This document shows, in pieces, positions 48,501 to 62,400 of a stretch of DNA of 64,000 nt. The notes below the pieces were generated by a model. The model worked only from the letters and a program-made list of their open reading frames with translations, ran no database searches and was not told where the DNA came from. The position numbers and the translations under genes are program-made. Source of the stretch: Notospermus geniculatus (Eukaryota > Nemertea > Pilidiophora > Heteronemertea > Lineidae); NCBI GenBank assembly GCA_002633025.1, contig NMRB01000098.1:71472-135471 (forward strand). The letters run 5' to 3'. The stretch's first letter is position 1; each line of letters begins with the position of its first letter.

Positions 48501-50400
48501 ATAATGGCGAGTTCAATTCAACACTGACATTGGCTTCTTCTTGCACTTTCCTATAACTGACTTTACAATTTTCAACGAAAGTTTGGCCTAATATCCCCCC
48601 GTTATTGCTTCTGTCAACTCTACAGAGGCTATGCACTGACGTCATCAAATGATGTCACCAATGGGTATGACGCCACGTGTTGGATGGAAAATGGACGGAG
48701 CACGTGGTCAGATGCACTGCGTCAGCATGTCACAACGTTCCATCCAACATGGCGTCCCCTCGCTGACGACGTCACGTGCATAGCCTCTATAGATAAGGTG
48801 TGCCAACTCAGAACTAGTTCATCAACACGGGAGTTCCCAAGTAATCACCATGGTAATGACCCAATTATGAATCTGCACCTCATCTATAGATTACTATACC
48901 ACCTGTAAGCAAGCCGACTGAGAACCTACCTGTATTTTTCGATTTGTTGATATTGAATGTAATCTCTTCATCAACCTGCATGTCATCTCCCTCGTCCAGA
49001 TCTGCCGCGCTGCGCTGCCACGGTGCTGCCACCTGTGGCGACACTCGCGGTGAGAACCGTTCAGGAGTTGGGCTACGTTCTCGTACAACGCGTGGACTCT
49101 CACTTCTTTCTTCATCTCTGGTCGGAGATTCTAAGTTTGGAATGGAGAAACGTAACTGCTTTGATGTCGTCACGGGCTTCTTTTCAAACATGACTTTCCG
49201 TGAGATAATAGGTGGCGTTTCCAACTGCATCGCAGAACTTAACACACCTGAAAACGAATCAAATTGTTAGTGGAAATATCAAACAGACATTGCAAGCCAT
49301 CAGCTTTACCAATTGTCAACTACAAAGAATGAACGATTATGATAAATGAACATTTATATTTGAACACGTAATCTGATTTCAAGATGGTGGCTCTGGCGGC
49401 CATGTTGTAAATCAGAACGCGACCATTTTCAAAAGAGACCTTCCTCTAGTCACCCCAACATACATACAAAAAATAAATTTGATTGGATCAACAGTTTTCT
49501 TTTAAATGATTGGAAATGGGAAAGTTAACGGACGGACAACAACGCTGATGCCGACGGATGGACGTAACGGCTGACGACATAATGCCCCCTCTTCAGCTAA
49601 AGCGGGGGATAAAAATTAAGTCTAAGTACATACCAGAGACTTGTTTTGTTTTGAACGGCGTGTCTTTCTTGGGACTAGGAGATCGTCTCATCACCTGTCG
49701 CACCTTGAGAATGGACTGGGGAGTAGGCTGAGGCTTTAAGACATTCCTGAGTGGAGTCTTCCTATGAACTGGGGGAGTTTTCAGTAAGGACAACGCCTCG
49801 GCACTGATCAGCTTAGAAACTCTCCTAAACGTGAAAACACACTTTAGACTGAGCTTGCCGCAAACCACAGCGGAATCAGCTGAAGTGGAAATGGGCCTTA
49901 CGACTTGATCATTACTACTCTCATTCTTTCTTACCATTTGACATTATCTGCTGGTCTGGCTGGTGACAGACCCAGGTTTGGAGACAGACCAAACATTTTC
50001 TTGGTCGGTGAGACTGGTCGACTGGCCTCATCACAAACAGTAACTGTTGGGTAGACGACGTCACTGGTGTCCTTAATCCTTGATTTAACTCGAGGGGTCA
50101 TCGGTGTGCAGATAAACGGACCAGGGTCGTCGGGGAGATCAGCCATATCAGGCCTGGAAATAAAGGAATAAATATGTTCAGATGAATAGTCAATGGACGT
50201 CACATCCCTATGAACCTAAAACCAAACACATATGACGCACCTGGCATCTTTCGGCGTCGGCGAGCTCTCCTCTTCCTCCCGTATCTGTTGTCGTACTTCT
50301 GTCACCTTTTCCAAGACGGCCGAGAGCAGCGTCGCCTGCGACTGCATCTCTTTCCGGTTGCTGCGATTCACGACAGTTGACAGAGGTTCAGGACAAATCA
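45569..50400 (-). CDS. AHCTF1: ELYS disordered C-terminal tail with basic/AT-hook-like motifs
   Basis: Exons 50241-50400, 49935-50153, 49634-49824, 48930-49247, 47839-48431, 47603-47656 and 45569-45770 are rich in Ser, Pro, Thr, Lys and Glu with no predicted fold. Many SP/TP sites (LSPNLGLSPARP, RRSPSPKK, RERSPTPERFSP) suggest mitotic phosphorylation, which is inference. PTPQSILK resembles the conserved PQSILR of vertebrate ELYS. Basic patches SPVRRSPRIASK, PTRRSTRRP and PRRTTRSRPK and the PRKK at 45750-45770 fit the DNA-binding AT-hook region. The stop TGA is at 45569-45571. The exon at 47603-47656 (DSDLENEISELL...) could end at a weak GTATAA donor or, if unspliced, stop six bases later. Confidence 0.82.
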
Positions 50401-53400
50401 CTGAAATGGGAATGGATGCATCACGAATAAATAAAAATCTTCATTCAATAAACGATTCTCAAATTGGCACATCTGTGCACTTCTGCCGAAATCTCAACCA
50501 GAACCTTGATCTGAAATCGGGTGACGTGACGCAATCCATGATTCAGCTATGGCTGACTCTGATGCAACGTCTTCGAAGTCACTGTCGTGGGGTTCTCTGC
50601 GTGACGTCATTTAGTTTGAGACCGAGGTTTGGTTGAGATTTCAGTGGAGGTGCTAAGATCTTTGTTGTTTACGTAAATTTGAGAACGGTCGATTTCTGAT
50701 CTCAGCGACTTCAGAACATTACGATTTTCATCCTACCTGTTCTTTTGACAGCCTGTTTCTTGAACTGACGTTCAGGACCGAAGACCAACTTGCGTTGTAC
50801 TTGAGGCAGTGTTCGAAGATATCCATCCACGATTGTGTTTCTGGCGATAACACGTTCATTGGCACGGATATCAGTCTCCATCTGAAGGAGAAACAAACAC
50901 TTGAATGGCAAATAGCAAATTCTACTACAGTGATTGGGTGGGCTTGGACCGAATTTGTCTCGGTTATTTTTTAAGTATAATTCAAAGCTGGCTCGGTCCG
51001 GATCAAGCTCGGCACACTTCAACCGGGCTGGTGTAAAAGGGGCTTTAAACAGCACAGGTTGTCACTACAATCTCCACCACAGTATCCCCTACTCACCATA
51101 ACTCTTCCTTTGAGCTTATCATTGAGCCTGACTGCCTCGACATACCGGGCCTTCTGTAGATAATACATCACCAACAATTCAAGCGAGTTGGGCTCTGTGC
51201 TTTCTTTGAGGTAGTGCACCAGGTGGCGTTCCTCAACACCGTCGAGTGAAAGTTGGAGGAGTCGGTCGATCATCTTGGCTGAAATCAACAAGATGCTGGG
51301 ATGAACAGCAGCAGGTCCCGGGTTCGAATGCAGCCCGGGCCATAAGGGATTTAATTCCCGCTCTTCAGTCCGTCGCATGGGACAGTAAGCCGTGGTGCCT
51401 TGTACCTTGTGCCTTTGCAAGGGCAAGTAAAAGACCCCATCCAAGTGAGGAACATAAGTAGCTTGTGATGGCCTCCTCCGTACTTACAGGGCCAATAATG
51501 CTATAGCGTCGGCCCTGACGGAAAAATGAAATACAAATACAAACAGGAGTTACGTTGTTGATGAAATATGCAGACACATGTTTCATACCCGTGGAGGGAC
51601 AGGGTGTAAAGGTGACCGAGGACTTACTCTGTTGGCAGCCAATGAATAAATGTGAGAGAAGATCTTCCGTATTGGACTGATCACGCACTGTCCTCTGGTA
51701 TTCATACGCCTCCGATATCAGTCTGAAATGCGAGATAATCGCACATTCATACATCAGCACAGGAAAGGGAAAAGCAGAAACAGACCCAGGATGATGTCAG
51801 GTTGGTGGCCACTAGGGGGCACTACCCCAGAAACTTCTGAGATCTACAAGTCATGAGATGAAATTTCTGGCAAACCCTGACCAAAAGTGTTGGTTGCTGA
51901 AAGCAGGGGGTACGACCCCCTGGCTCCGCACCTGACGATATCATCAGATACACAGAACAAGAGGCCCATGGGCCTTGCGCTCAGCTGACTATGACCTGCC
52001 AACTCAAGAGGTTGAAACAGGCGAAATGAGATACAATAGTGCACCTTTTTAATGGTTCACAAGCTAATATCGTGGAAATCTGTGGAAAGGGGTATAACTT
52101 TGTGAATCGAAACGGCCCGGGGTATCTTAATATTAGACCACTTGGGTAGGAAGGGGTCAATATCTCNNNNNNNNNNNNNNNNNNNNNNNNNNNNNNNNNN
52201 NNNNNNNNNNNNNNNNNNNNNNNNNNNNNNNNNNNNNNNNNNNNNNNNNNNNNNNNNNNNNNNNNNNNNNNNNNNNNNNNNNNNNNNNNNNNNNNNNNNN
52301 NNNNNNNNNNNNNNNNNNNNNNNNNNNNNNNNNNNNNNNNNNNNNNNNNNNNNNNNNNNNNNNNNNNNNNNNNNNNNNNNNNNNNNNNNNNNNNNNNNNN
52401 NNNNNNNNNNNNNNNNNNNNNNNNNNNNNNNNNNNNNNNNNNNNNNNNNNNNNNNNNNNNNNNNNNNNNNNNNNNNNNNNNNNNNNNNNNNNNNNNNNNN
52501 NNNNNNNNNNNNNNNNNNNNNNNNNNNNNNNNNNNNNNNNNNNNNNNNNNNNNNNNNNNNNNNNNNNNNNNNNNNNNNNNNNNNNNNNNNNNNNNNNNNN
52601 NNNNNNNNNNNNNNNNNNNNNNNNNNNNNNNNNNNNNNNNNNNNNNNNNNNNNNNNNNNNNNNNNNNNNNNNNNNNNNNNNNNNNNNNNNNNNNNNNNNN
52701 NNNNNNNNNNNNNNNNNNNNNNNNNNNNNNNNNNNNNNNNNNNNNNNNNNNNNNNNNNNNNNNNNNNNNNNNNNNNNNNNNNNNNNNNNNNNNNNNNNNN
52801 NNNNNNNNNNNNNNNNNNNNNNNNNNNNGACATATTTATCATAGGGGCTGAGATATTGCGACATTTCATTTTGCGCAAAATGCCCCCTGGAGGGCATTAT
52901 GTAGGTCAAATCGCAAAAATTTTTGGTTCTGTTTCGAGCCCTCCCTAGGGTCTACAGCTCCACCAACTTTCATGTCGCTGGGCCTTGCGGTTGCGAAACG
53001 TGCCAGTTTAACGGACGACACACAGACACACAGACGGACGCCACTCAGTATACATATGACTAGCTCCGCTGACCTTTGGTCAGCTGAGCTAAAAACATGG
53101 CAAATTCTCCAAATGATGCTGGATCCTCTGTGTGACTGAGTGATTCTACTTACCCATTCGCGAGAAGAACAGTCAGTTTAAGCTTCACATCCTCAGGACT
53201 AACCATGGCAGGCCGACGTGTTTTCATGTACCTGAGGGCAAGTTTACGCTCGCCCTGGTACAGGAGGGCTTTAATGATGCGCGTGTGCTGCCAGGGGACA
53301 ATATGTTTCGTAATCATTGGGTCCAGTAGCATGTGAACAGCTGCCTATCATAATGAAGGATAAAAAAATATTACGTTAAAATGAGTGTTGTAGTAGCCGC

Positions 53401-56400
53401 CTCCATTACCATGAGTAAACCCATTTCTGACGTTACTTCTGCCCTTGAGCGAGAATGAGGTCATTTTCAGCGGTGGTATTTCCTCGTCTTTAAATAGCAG
53501 CCAATTAAAATGCAAAATTGTCATAAGCTCTGCCGATCCTCATAAACCCACCTAGTGGAGGATTGTGGTACCAATGTAGACGATGACGTCAAGCTTGAGT
53601 TACCCAACACACCCTGTTACAACCTACCTCAAAATCTTTGTGATCCAACAACCAAAGACCCTGAATAAGTTTCATCATTCCGTGAGGGATCTTAAACGCC
53701 TGCGGATACTTGAGCCATCGATCCAGAATCCTGTCCTCCTTGTTCTCATTAGCAGCATACATCAAGAGATCAAAGATGACGTAGACGACGACGCAGTGTT
53801 TGGCCATCACGGGGATATCCTCAAGGAGAAACAGGTTCAACAGAGCCTGAAAATACGTAAATACCGCATCATGAGCTGTGCACCAAGTATTTTTTCGACT
53901 CCTAGGACCCTCTGACCTCCATGCACTCACGTATTTTCACCTCCATTGTCCCCATTCTTGATGTATTAGAAATGAGTACCATACAACCTCGTCCCAAGCA
54001 AAATGGGAGGGACACTTTTTTCGCCCATCCTGTAGAACACACAGAATGACTTACATGTAAGCTAGGAGGGGGGTAGAGCCCACTGCCTCCCTCTTTCTCC
54101 CACAATTCCTTGACGGCGGTCCCCATGTGATCAACCAGCCCGTCAATCATCAACAGGTCTAACTGCATGTCGCTGTAATGAAAAGAGGTTGCAAGTTCAA
54201 GTTTGGGGCAACAATGGTTTGAACCTGGATTATCAGAGGTGGGAGATGCTGATGGTTCACTGTGCCACCCTGACAGCTCATAACCACACCATATTCTCTG
54301 GGCAACCGTACAGATACAGGAAGACAGCGAATGATAGGCTCCCGTCACAGAGAAGATCTCCAGCCTGACTTACCTGTGAAGTTTGTTTAATTCCTGTCGT
54401 CGCGACATGAAAGTGTGCGCCAAGGAATTACACGGGAAGCTGAACTGATTAAATGGGGTCTCCTCCCCTTCTGAAATATAAAGAAGTGTTGGTTACTCAG
54501 CTAGTTTCAATTTGAGTGACGTATCTGGTGTTACAATAGAATGTTGAATGTCTCACCTGGGTGTTCGGGTAGAAGTTGATTGACTAGAAACCAAGTGACG
54601 ACCTCGATGTGGTCATAAAGTAATGATACGATGCTTAGCTTGGTCTGTAGATCTCGTGAACCTGAAACGGAGGAAACAAACATGATAGATAGACGACAGG
54701 TGCTGTCGCACCTAGCAATGCCTGCTAATGACATCAGTAAGAGCCCAACAGGGACTCTTGGAATATTAAGGTTATGAACATCCTCTTTACAGTCAACTGA
54801 CTGCCATATTATATCTGACCCGTCACCGCAAAACCAGTACCAAGTCGCTCTGAAGTTGGCAGGTTGAGACCAACGTTTTGTCAATTTCAGTAAGCCTCGG
54901 CTTATTGTCTGTCTTTTGTAAAATCTGAGTGATTACATTTCTTCCTTTATCACCTGGGTTTTTTTTGGTTCATCCTGGTTCATATCTTATGCCACTTAAG
55001 ACGGGTTTTCCTGTGACGGATCACATATATCAACTTTTGGAATACAAAACTAACACACAACAAGTCGTACCTTGTTCAGTAGTAGATGTAGCCTGGCTCA
55101 TGAGAAGTTCGAATACTAGCACCAGGTGTTTGAGTTGTGTTTTCAGTTTATTGATACTGTTACACGTCTGTGTGTCCAGGGGAATACCGCTACAGTCATA
55201 CAGCGGTACACCTGAAAAGGAGACAGGAGACTGTTACCATAAAGGTTGTCAGTTGGGTCCCAGCCAAATTAACTCATGAGATGGAAACAACAATACTTCA
55301 GGGTAATGTCAACTTCCAAAATTTCGCAAATTTTCGACCCCAACTGGGGTCTTCCACAAGACTTTTCAGTAAGAAACTCCAGACACTAGAGTTTCTTATC
55401 ATTTTGTGTGTCAACTTTTGTACTCTCTCTTTCCATGGATTAGATTTAGATCTCTGTGGATGAACTTTCTGTCTCCCCGGATTCTATTTCTGTCTGTATG
55501 AATTTACTTTCAGTCTCCAGGAAGGGATTCAATTTCAACATGGAAGTCTTCAATCAAAACTTACATAGCTTATCGAGTGTGCCCTTGATCTGTGTAACCT
55601 TCTTCCACGCCCAGTTTAACATGTACCTTAGATTGCAACCAGCCTGACTGAAATCTAGAAGAGATCGAAGACATGTTCAATTGGTTCAGAAGTCATGTTG
55701 TTTAGATTGTTGAGCTTTGCTCTGATTCAAACTACTTACTCATGCAATCATCTGGCCAAGGTCATCACTGTCCAAGGTCATCACTGTCCAAGGTCATCAC
55801 TGGCTAAGATCATCACTGGCCAAGATCATCACTGGCCTGCTGACAGAGCCTTCTTTTCAAATGCAGAAGGAGATGTAGGACAGTGAATGAGAGACTTTCC
55901 TGCCGCTAGAGGCCACCACCAGTTAGCGGTCCTAGGACGTCACGAAATTTGATGTCATTGAGAAGAAGTGCACGCCACGATGTCATCCATAATGACGTGG
56001 GCGCCGTGGCTTACGTCTTTGACGTCAAATTTTGTGACGTTCTAGGACCGCTAACAGGCGGCCTCTTGCGGCAGGAAAGTCTCCCATTGGATGCCTATTC
56101 ATCACCGACTATGAGTGCCAGTTTTTCACTGAATGTATCCAAATGTACAACAGGCAGTTACAACACTTGTTCTCAAAACTGATACTGTAAGAGCTCATTC
56201 CTTACCTCCCTTGGCCCATTGTGTGATGCACGATCCTATGAATCCTATCATGGCATGTTCCAAGCAGACGGTAAGTAACGCCTCCCTCTGTAACGTCTGA
56301 AAGCAGACGGATGTCATGTTACACAAATGTCGTGCGACTTCTCTTCAATGTCGCATGAGATCATGTCGTCTTGGAAAGATTTTCATGAAGTGAAATTTCT

Positions 56401-59400
56401 TGGCAAATCTAGGCAAACAACCGTGAGGCTGACATCGTAAACTGAGGCACTTTAATGGTAATTCCTTCCAACAGAAAATAAAGTGACTGAAAGACACTCA
56501 CCGGCGGTAGAGTAGTGCTATTTCCACCGTGCTCAGATGTCTTAGGAATCAAACCAGCGTGCACAAATGTTTGTATAGTTTCGTAAGGATCTGCTAAAGC
56601 TTTTGGTCCAATCTTATTCAAGGTTGCCAATGCCTGTTCCTGCGTGCCAAGATAACTGGAACGCACAAGGCCATTCTCAACCAGGCATTTCACCTCTGAA
56701 AACAGGATAGGATTGAAAAAAGAACAGATTCGCGACTCTGGCGGGCGGGCGTGGGGCGCCATCGATCGCCAGTTCAAGGAACTAATTTTCCCTGGTGTTC
56801 AGCCCGAATGGGAATAGAGGCAGAAAGTATGATGTGGGCAGAGTATGAACGATATGGAATCGATGTCATTGTCTTCAATCTTGAAAGTAATTCTGGATAT
56901 ACGTACCAAACCCCAGCGAGGAGGGGTAGAAATGTTGTTCAGGGATCGGGGTGAGACTGGAATGGTACCTGGTCACTGTCTCAGCATCAATGTGAGCCGC
57001 CTGGTAAAGAATGAAAGGAGAAATGGGGGGGTGAGTGGTGATTCCGGCCGAGGGGAGAAACGGAGCTGAAATCTCAAATATCACTCAGAGCTCTGCTCAC
57101 TTACAAGCTCACATCAAGAAAACTGATCACGAGTCCCAAGTCGTGCACTGCAGACTCACCAACAACCCATGAGGTGTCGCCACCTCCATGATATCCTCCA
57201 TGTTACAGAAAGAGAAGAACGGACAGACATCGTGACTGCTACTCGTCGCACGGACGGACCCAGGCATCTGAGAATGATACCAACGGTTCATGTCGAAGAG
57301 TCCGATATAGAATGACGATTTGGACAGCATGTCCTCTGGGACGGCCTCCCAGATGACGGCACAGAGGCTGTGGTCACTGCCGATGGCACCTGAAAAAAAC
57401 ACAGGATGAGGTGGCGTATAAATGGTGAGGCTTCACGCGGAAAGGATGACAAGGTCGGAGGTTCTCAATTGTCGTAAGTGAATCTAGAAGCCTACCATCG
57501 AAGGAATCGTCGTCTGGCTTCACAGCAGTCGCACCGTGCGGATCTTCGATCACGTGACATGAGATAACAGCGCTCCCCGCTAACGTGGCATTGCTCATGT
57601 TGTATGGGTCGACGGAGAGAGCATGTTCAAAGCGGTTTATGGCTGACGTCATGTCCTAAAGGAGAAGAGGACACAATGTGATGGATCTATGCGAGTTTTA
57701 AATGTGAAAAAACAAGTTACCAGATGGGGCTATTAGATCATTGCTATACATACATGTAGCTGTCACATTGAGCAGTATCCAAGCTATTTAAAAGTGTACT
57801 GAGTTGGTCAACAGGTTTTCAGTTTCACCTACAACATGAAGTCATTCATCTTACCTTGTAGAGAACGCCATGGTGTTCCACGTAGACTTTCCTGTTATAA
57901 CCAAACTGGTACAAGGACAAGGCAGAACAGTCGCCTTCACTGCAAACACAGACCACAGGGTTTTGCTTGATAGTAAACATCGGATGTAGAAATTACAAGA
58001 TATTTGCTGAAAACCTCTCGGGTTTACAGAACATACAAAACAAAATGTCTCGGGCCTAAAGGGTTAACTTTAGCCCCTTTCCACCTCAAGACTTTCACAG
58101 TGATTGATTTTTAGCTCTTTGGTCCAGTTGTAAACCGGGCAAGTGCTCTTTTGCAGTTGGTTGCCCGTGTTGCTTATTGAGTTGCCTGCAAATGGTTTTT
58201 CAATGGAAAAATGATACTTGTCCGCAGGACAACCACTTCTGGACAACAGGACAAGTGCTTAAATCGATCAATGTTTCATCTAAAGTATTCATTGGGAGAC
58301 ACTTAATGAGCATTTTCAAATGAGAACTGAGTCTCTGTTATGTAAATTATCAGTATCTTGCAACTGCATATTGATATTTTGAAAAAAATGCCATTGGCTG
58401 TGAAAGAGTTAAGACTGGGCTCAATCAGATTTAGGACAAAGGTGTGTCTTGACATAGAGGTTACCTCTTAGGGAGGGATCCAGACAATAATGAGACTAAT
58501 GTTTGAGTTCCCCAAAGAGGAAATTCCACTTCAAATCAAAGATAATAATATGAGACATGTTTAAGCACTCTTGATAATACAGTGGAACCTCTCTAATAAG
58601 GACACCTCTGTGACTGACAGATACTGTCCTCAATTGAGAGGTGTCCTGATTATAGAGGTTGAAATGAATAGAAATGGTCAATTTGGGACTGAACTTTGGT
58701 GTCCTTAGTGGTGAGGTGTCCTCCTGGCAGAGGTGTCCGCTATGAGAGGTTTGCTCTACTCTACACATCTCATTGTAAACACATGCTTTATGTGAATAAT
58801 GATAATACATTACACCAACCAGCATGATTATTGATTCAGTGGGAAAACCAACATGCATGGATAGATCTAGGTTAATACTGTGGAACATGAGTGCATAGTA
58901 TTGTCTGAACCAGGAAGCTGTTTTCAACCAACAACTGTTTCGATAATGATTAAACCACAATCGTAGGGCATGACGGGAGGGAGGGAGGGAGAAGCAAGAG
59001 TGAGGGACATCATAGTGACTACACAAGCCTCTAGGAATGAAACAGATGTGATGAAGGGGCCACCGTTGGAGGGAACATGGATGAATTTGGAGAGGAGGTT
59101 GAGGTAAAGGACGTCATGCCTGGCATCGCAAGATACGAAGCAGAATCCATGACTTGTGGGACGGGGGGTGAAGATGGTAAGAAAGTAATGGACCAGTTGA
59201 AGGTTGATGATGCTAACACGGGAGAGGTTGGAAACTTAGAGGATGAAACGAAGACAGTAGTGGACGAGGAAATGAGAAAAGAAGGTGAAGACATTGATGA
59301 GGAGGACAGAAACTCTGTCAGTATCAGTCAACATGAAGGAAAAGCAGGGACAGAAGCTGAGAAACCAAAGGGCAAAGATCGGGGTAAACGTTTTGTTGAC

Positions 59401-62400
59401 ACTGGACACAAATCAGAGTTCTTCAAAAGCAAGACATTGAACGAATTACGTCCATTTTACAACGGGTCATCGCTAGATTTCAGGATGACCGAGATTAGGA
59501 AGTCGATTTATTACATCAGGAAAAACTGGCAGGACTTTGATACGTTTCTTGTATCTTTGAAGGAATTGATGTTAAAAGATGGTGACTTGGGTTTTGAAGA
59601 CGAAGAGGTGCAGCAGTATGCCGACAGACTTTTAACGATTAAACGAAACTGGATGAAACATTTTGAAATTGCATTCTTGGACATTTCATATGATGCAATA
59701 AAGATGTACACGTCGTCCGAGGGATACGGCCGTATGTATCGACTAAGTAACGAGATTTTCCGACGTGAGGACTCAATCGACACGACCGAACTCATCCAAA
59801 ACGTAACCTTCCTCGTCGAGCTCATTAATATAGACCTTTATAATTACTGCTTAAAGAAGCCGCACGTTAAGAACTTTGAGGGGAACGTGTATCGTGGCAT
59901 GTGCTTGGGCGATGACGATATTGAAGCATTTAAATCCTTGCGGAAAGAACCAATTAATCGGAGGAACATTGCTGTGCCGCTGGGTAAGTTAATGCCGCCT
60001 GAACAGTGAGCACGGTTTCTAAACAAGCGATGTGTGAAGAAGTGTAGCTACATACACAAAACAAGTTCATTCACTAAAATAGACCACAGTTCCAGTGCCA
60101 AATGCACTGGTGGCACATACTTCAATGATCTCTATCACACCATGACACAAATTTGCATAGAAAAGTGGCTAAAACTGCCCGATTTAGGCACTGTCCTAGC
60201 CCAGCAACCCAATTCATTCCAATTAAAGAAGAAGCATTTCTATTTATCAGCTCATCAAACTTCTTTTTTGACAGGCTTATTCTCTGGGAGTTCCAGCCTG
60301 GACATCGCGTTAGCATTCATAGAAGAAGGCCTCGAGCATCGACAAGTTGGAAAACCGAGACGTAAACCGCTTCTCATCAAAATCAACGTCATTGGCCTAA
60401 AACCTGAATACATTGCTGAATACAGGAGACGATTTCCTAACTCTGTCCTGACGACGATCTGTGCCGTAGACGTCCATGACCTCTCCGTGTTTCCAGATGA
60501 GTTTGAGGTCCTACTCCGTGGACCGTTCTTGCAGATTCTGGATGTTTACCAAGACTGTAATCTCTTAGACGAGCCTTGTGACGTCTTAGAAGCTGTCATG
60601 CTGAATGCAAATCGGGACCACATCTCTGTGGTCCACCTCGGAGACCAGGATACACCGGCGAGAGACATGTTTGCTACGATGGTGGCCGTGACACGGAGTG
60701 AGTTTGCTGTGAAATACTGCGAGGACAATGGTCTGGTACAGGACGCGTGGGAATACCAGAAGATTTGGATAGATAGCTTGATGAAGCTGGAGACATTGTT
60801 GAAAGACGATGATTCAAAATGATTTGTACCAAAAACAATGAAAAGGACATCACTATCAATTATGTATTCAGTCCTCTACACCCTTCAGACACCTGCTGGC
60901 TAATATCATGGCAGCCATCCTGGCAAAGTAGGCCTATAGACAAATCTCAAATTCCAAGTTCTGCGCACTTCTGCCGAAATAGCAACAAGAACCTCGATCT
61001 GAAACCAGCTGACATGACGCAATCCGTGATTCAGCAATGGTCAACTCTGACGTAACGTCGTCCAAGTCACTGTCGTGGGGTTCTCTGCGTCACGGCATTC
61101 AGTTTCAAACCGAGGTTCTTGTTGCTATTTCGGCGGAAGTGCGCAGATCTTTCCCATTTACGTCAATTTGGGATTTGTCTATTGGGTCTTTTTCTCCCCA
61201 CACAGATTCACCAAGGAATTTTAGATCAATCCTCTAGCAGTTATTCTGTGGAAAACAACAGGATTAGACGGTACAAATGTATGCCCCTGGGAGACTGGTA
61301 CCCTGCTCTGCAATTTCAATCAAAGCTTAGATAGAGGACCAGTCTTCTCTTGGCGTATCATTCCATACAGCCATATACTGGAGGGGACACTGGGTAAACC
61401 CTAACGGTTAATGTGACACGTAATAAATGCCACATGAAAATCATTCTTAGTTTGTACTTACTTTCTATCGACCAACGTTGGCCCCCTCACAGTCCAAAGG
61501 TAGACGAATAATCTTGGGTCATTCTCTGGTTCTTGGTAGATGAAATGGGTGATCGGTGCTAGGTCATCTGATTCATATGACATAGTGTATCTGGAGGAGA
61601 ATGACTTAGGATCAGGTGGGAAGTAATCGAGATACCAGAGTGGAACAAATCACTACAAAATGAGAATATGTGAGCCGCTCCGGCAAAACCAGACACTTGT
61701 AGCTCAGAAGTTGAGACTCAACGAACTAAGATGACACCAGGAGAGAATGGAAGAAATAGATTCTGTCAGATTTCATAATAGGCCGACGATATTGAAACTG
61801 ACAAACAACTTGCCAAGGTAAGAGCGACATGCGTCTGGTTTTGGCAGAGCGGCTCACATATTTGCTACCGGTACTGAAAGTTAAGATCTACCTCATCGAA
61901 ATCAATAAGCTGGCTATTATTTACTATCAAATACTGTAAAGCAAGATAATTTCGCGGCTGGAAATTTTCGCGAATCAAGAATTATTGACATATTCGCGGC
62001 AAGATATTTTCGCGAGTCTCAGCCATTTTTTCAGTTTTTTTTTCACGGACCATATTTATCACTTGCGTGTGTTATATTCGCGACAGGAAATTTTCGCGAC
62101 TCATACACTCTCGCGAAAATTTCCTGCACGCGAAATTTTCCTGCTTTACAGTATCTTTCAATTAAAATTAGCTCCCAGAAAGTCTGTTGAACATAAACTT
62201 CACCATAAACTCTGGATAGTGTCCCATATCCAGAGGGGGTGCCCTGGGTGCACACCTCCCCTTTTGGCCAACAAATCTGTGAAATCAACTGTGAAATTCT
62301 TGAATTTGGAGCAAATCAATGAAGTTCACCGCAGATTTCAATGTTCCTAGCACAGGGTGCGCCCTCTTTTCCCAAATCCTGTATCCGCTCCTGCGTGTAC

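Noticed and set aside
47767-48648. A 293-residue stand-alone gene
   Set aside because: It is the large ELYS tail exon 47839-48431 read through into both introns.
52057-52948. Open frames of 250-273 codons around 52.1-52.9 kb
   Set aside because: Almost entirely N bases of the assembly gap.
60034-60822. Independent 262-residue gene starting upstream of 60275
   Set aside because: The part before 60275 is intron; the Ser motif and Glu-x-Glu belong to the same fold as the Arg motif in 59077-59983.
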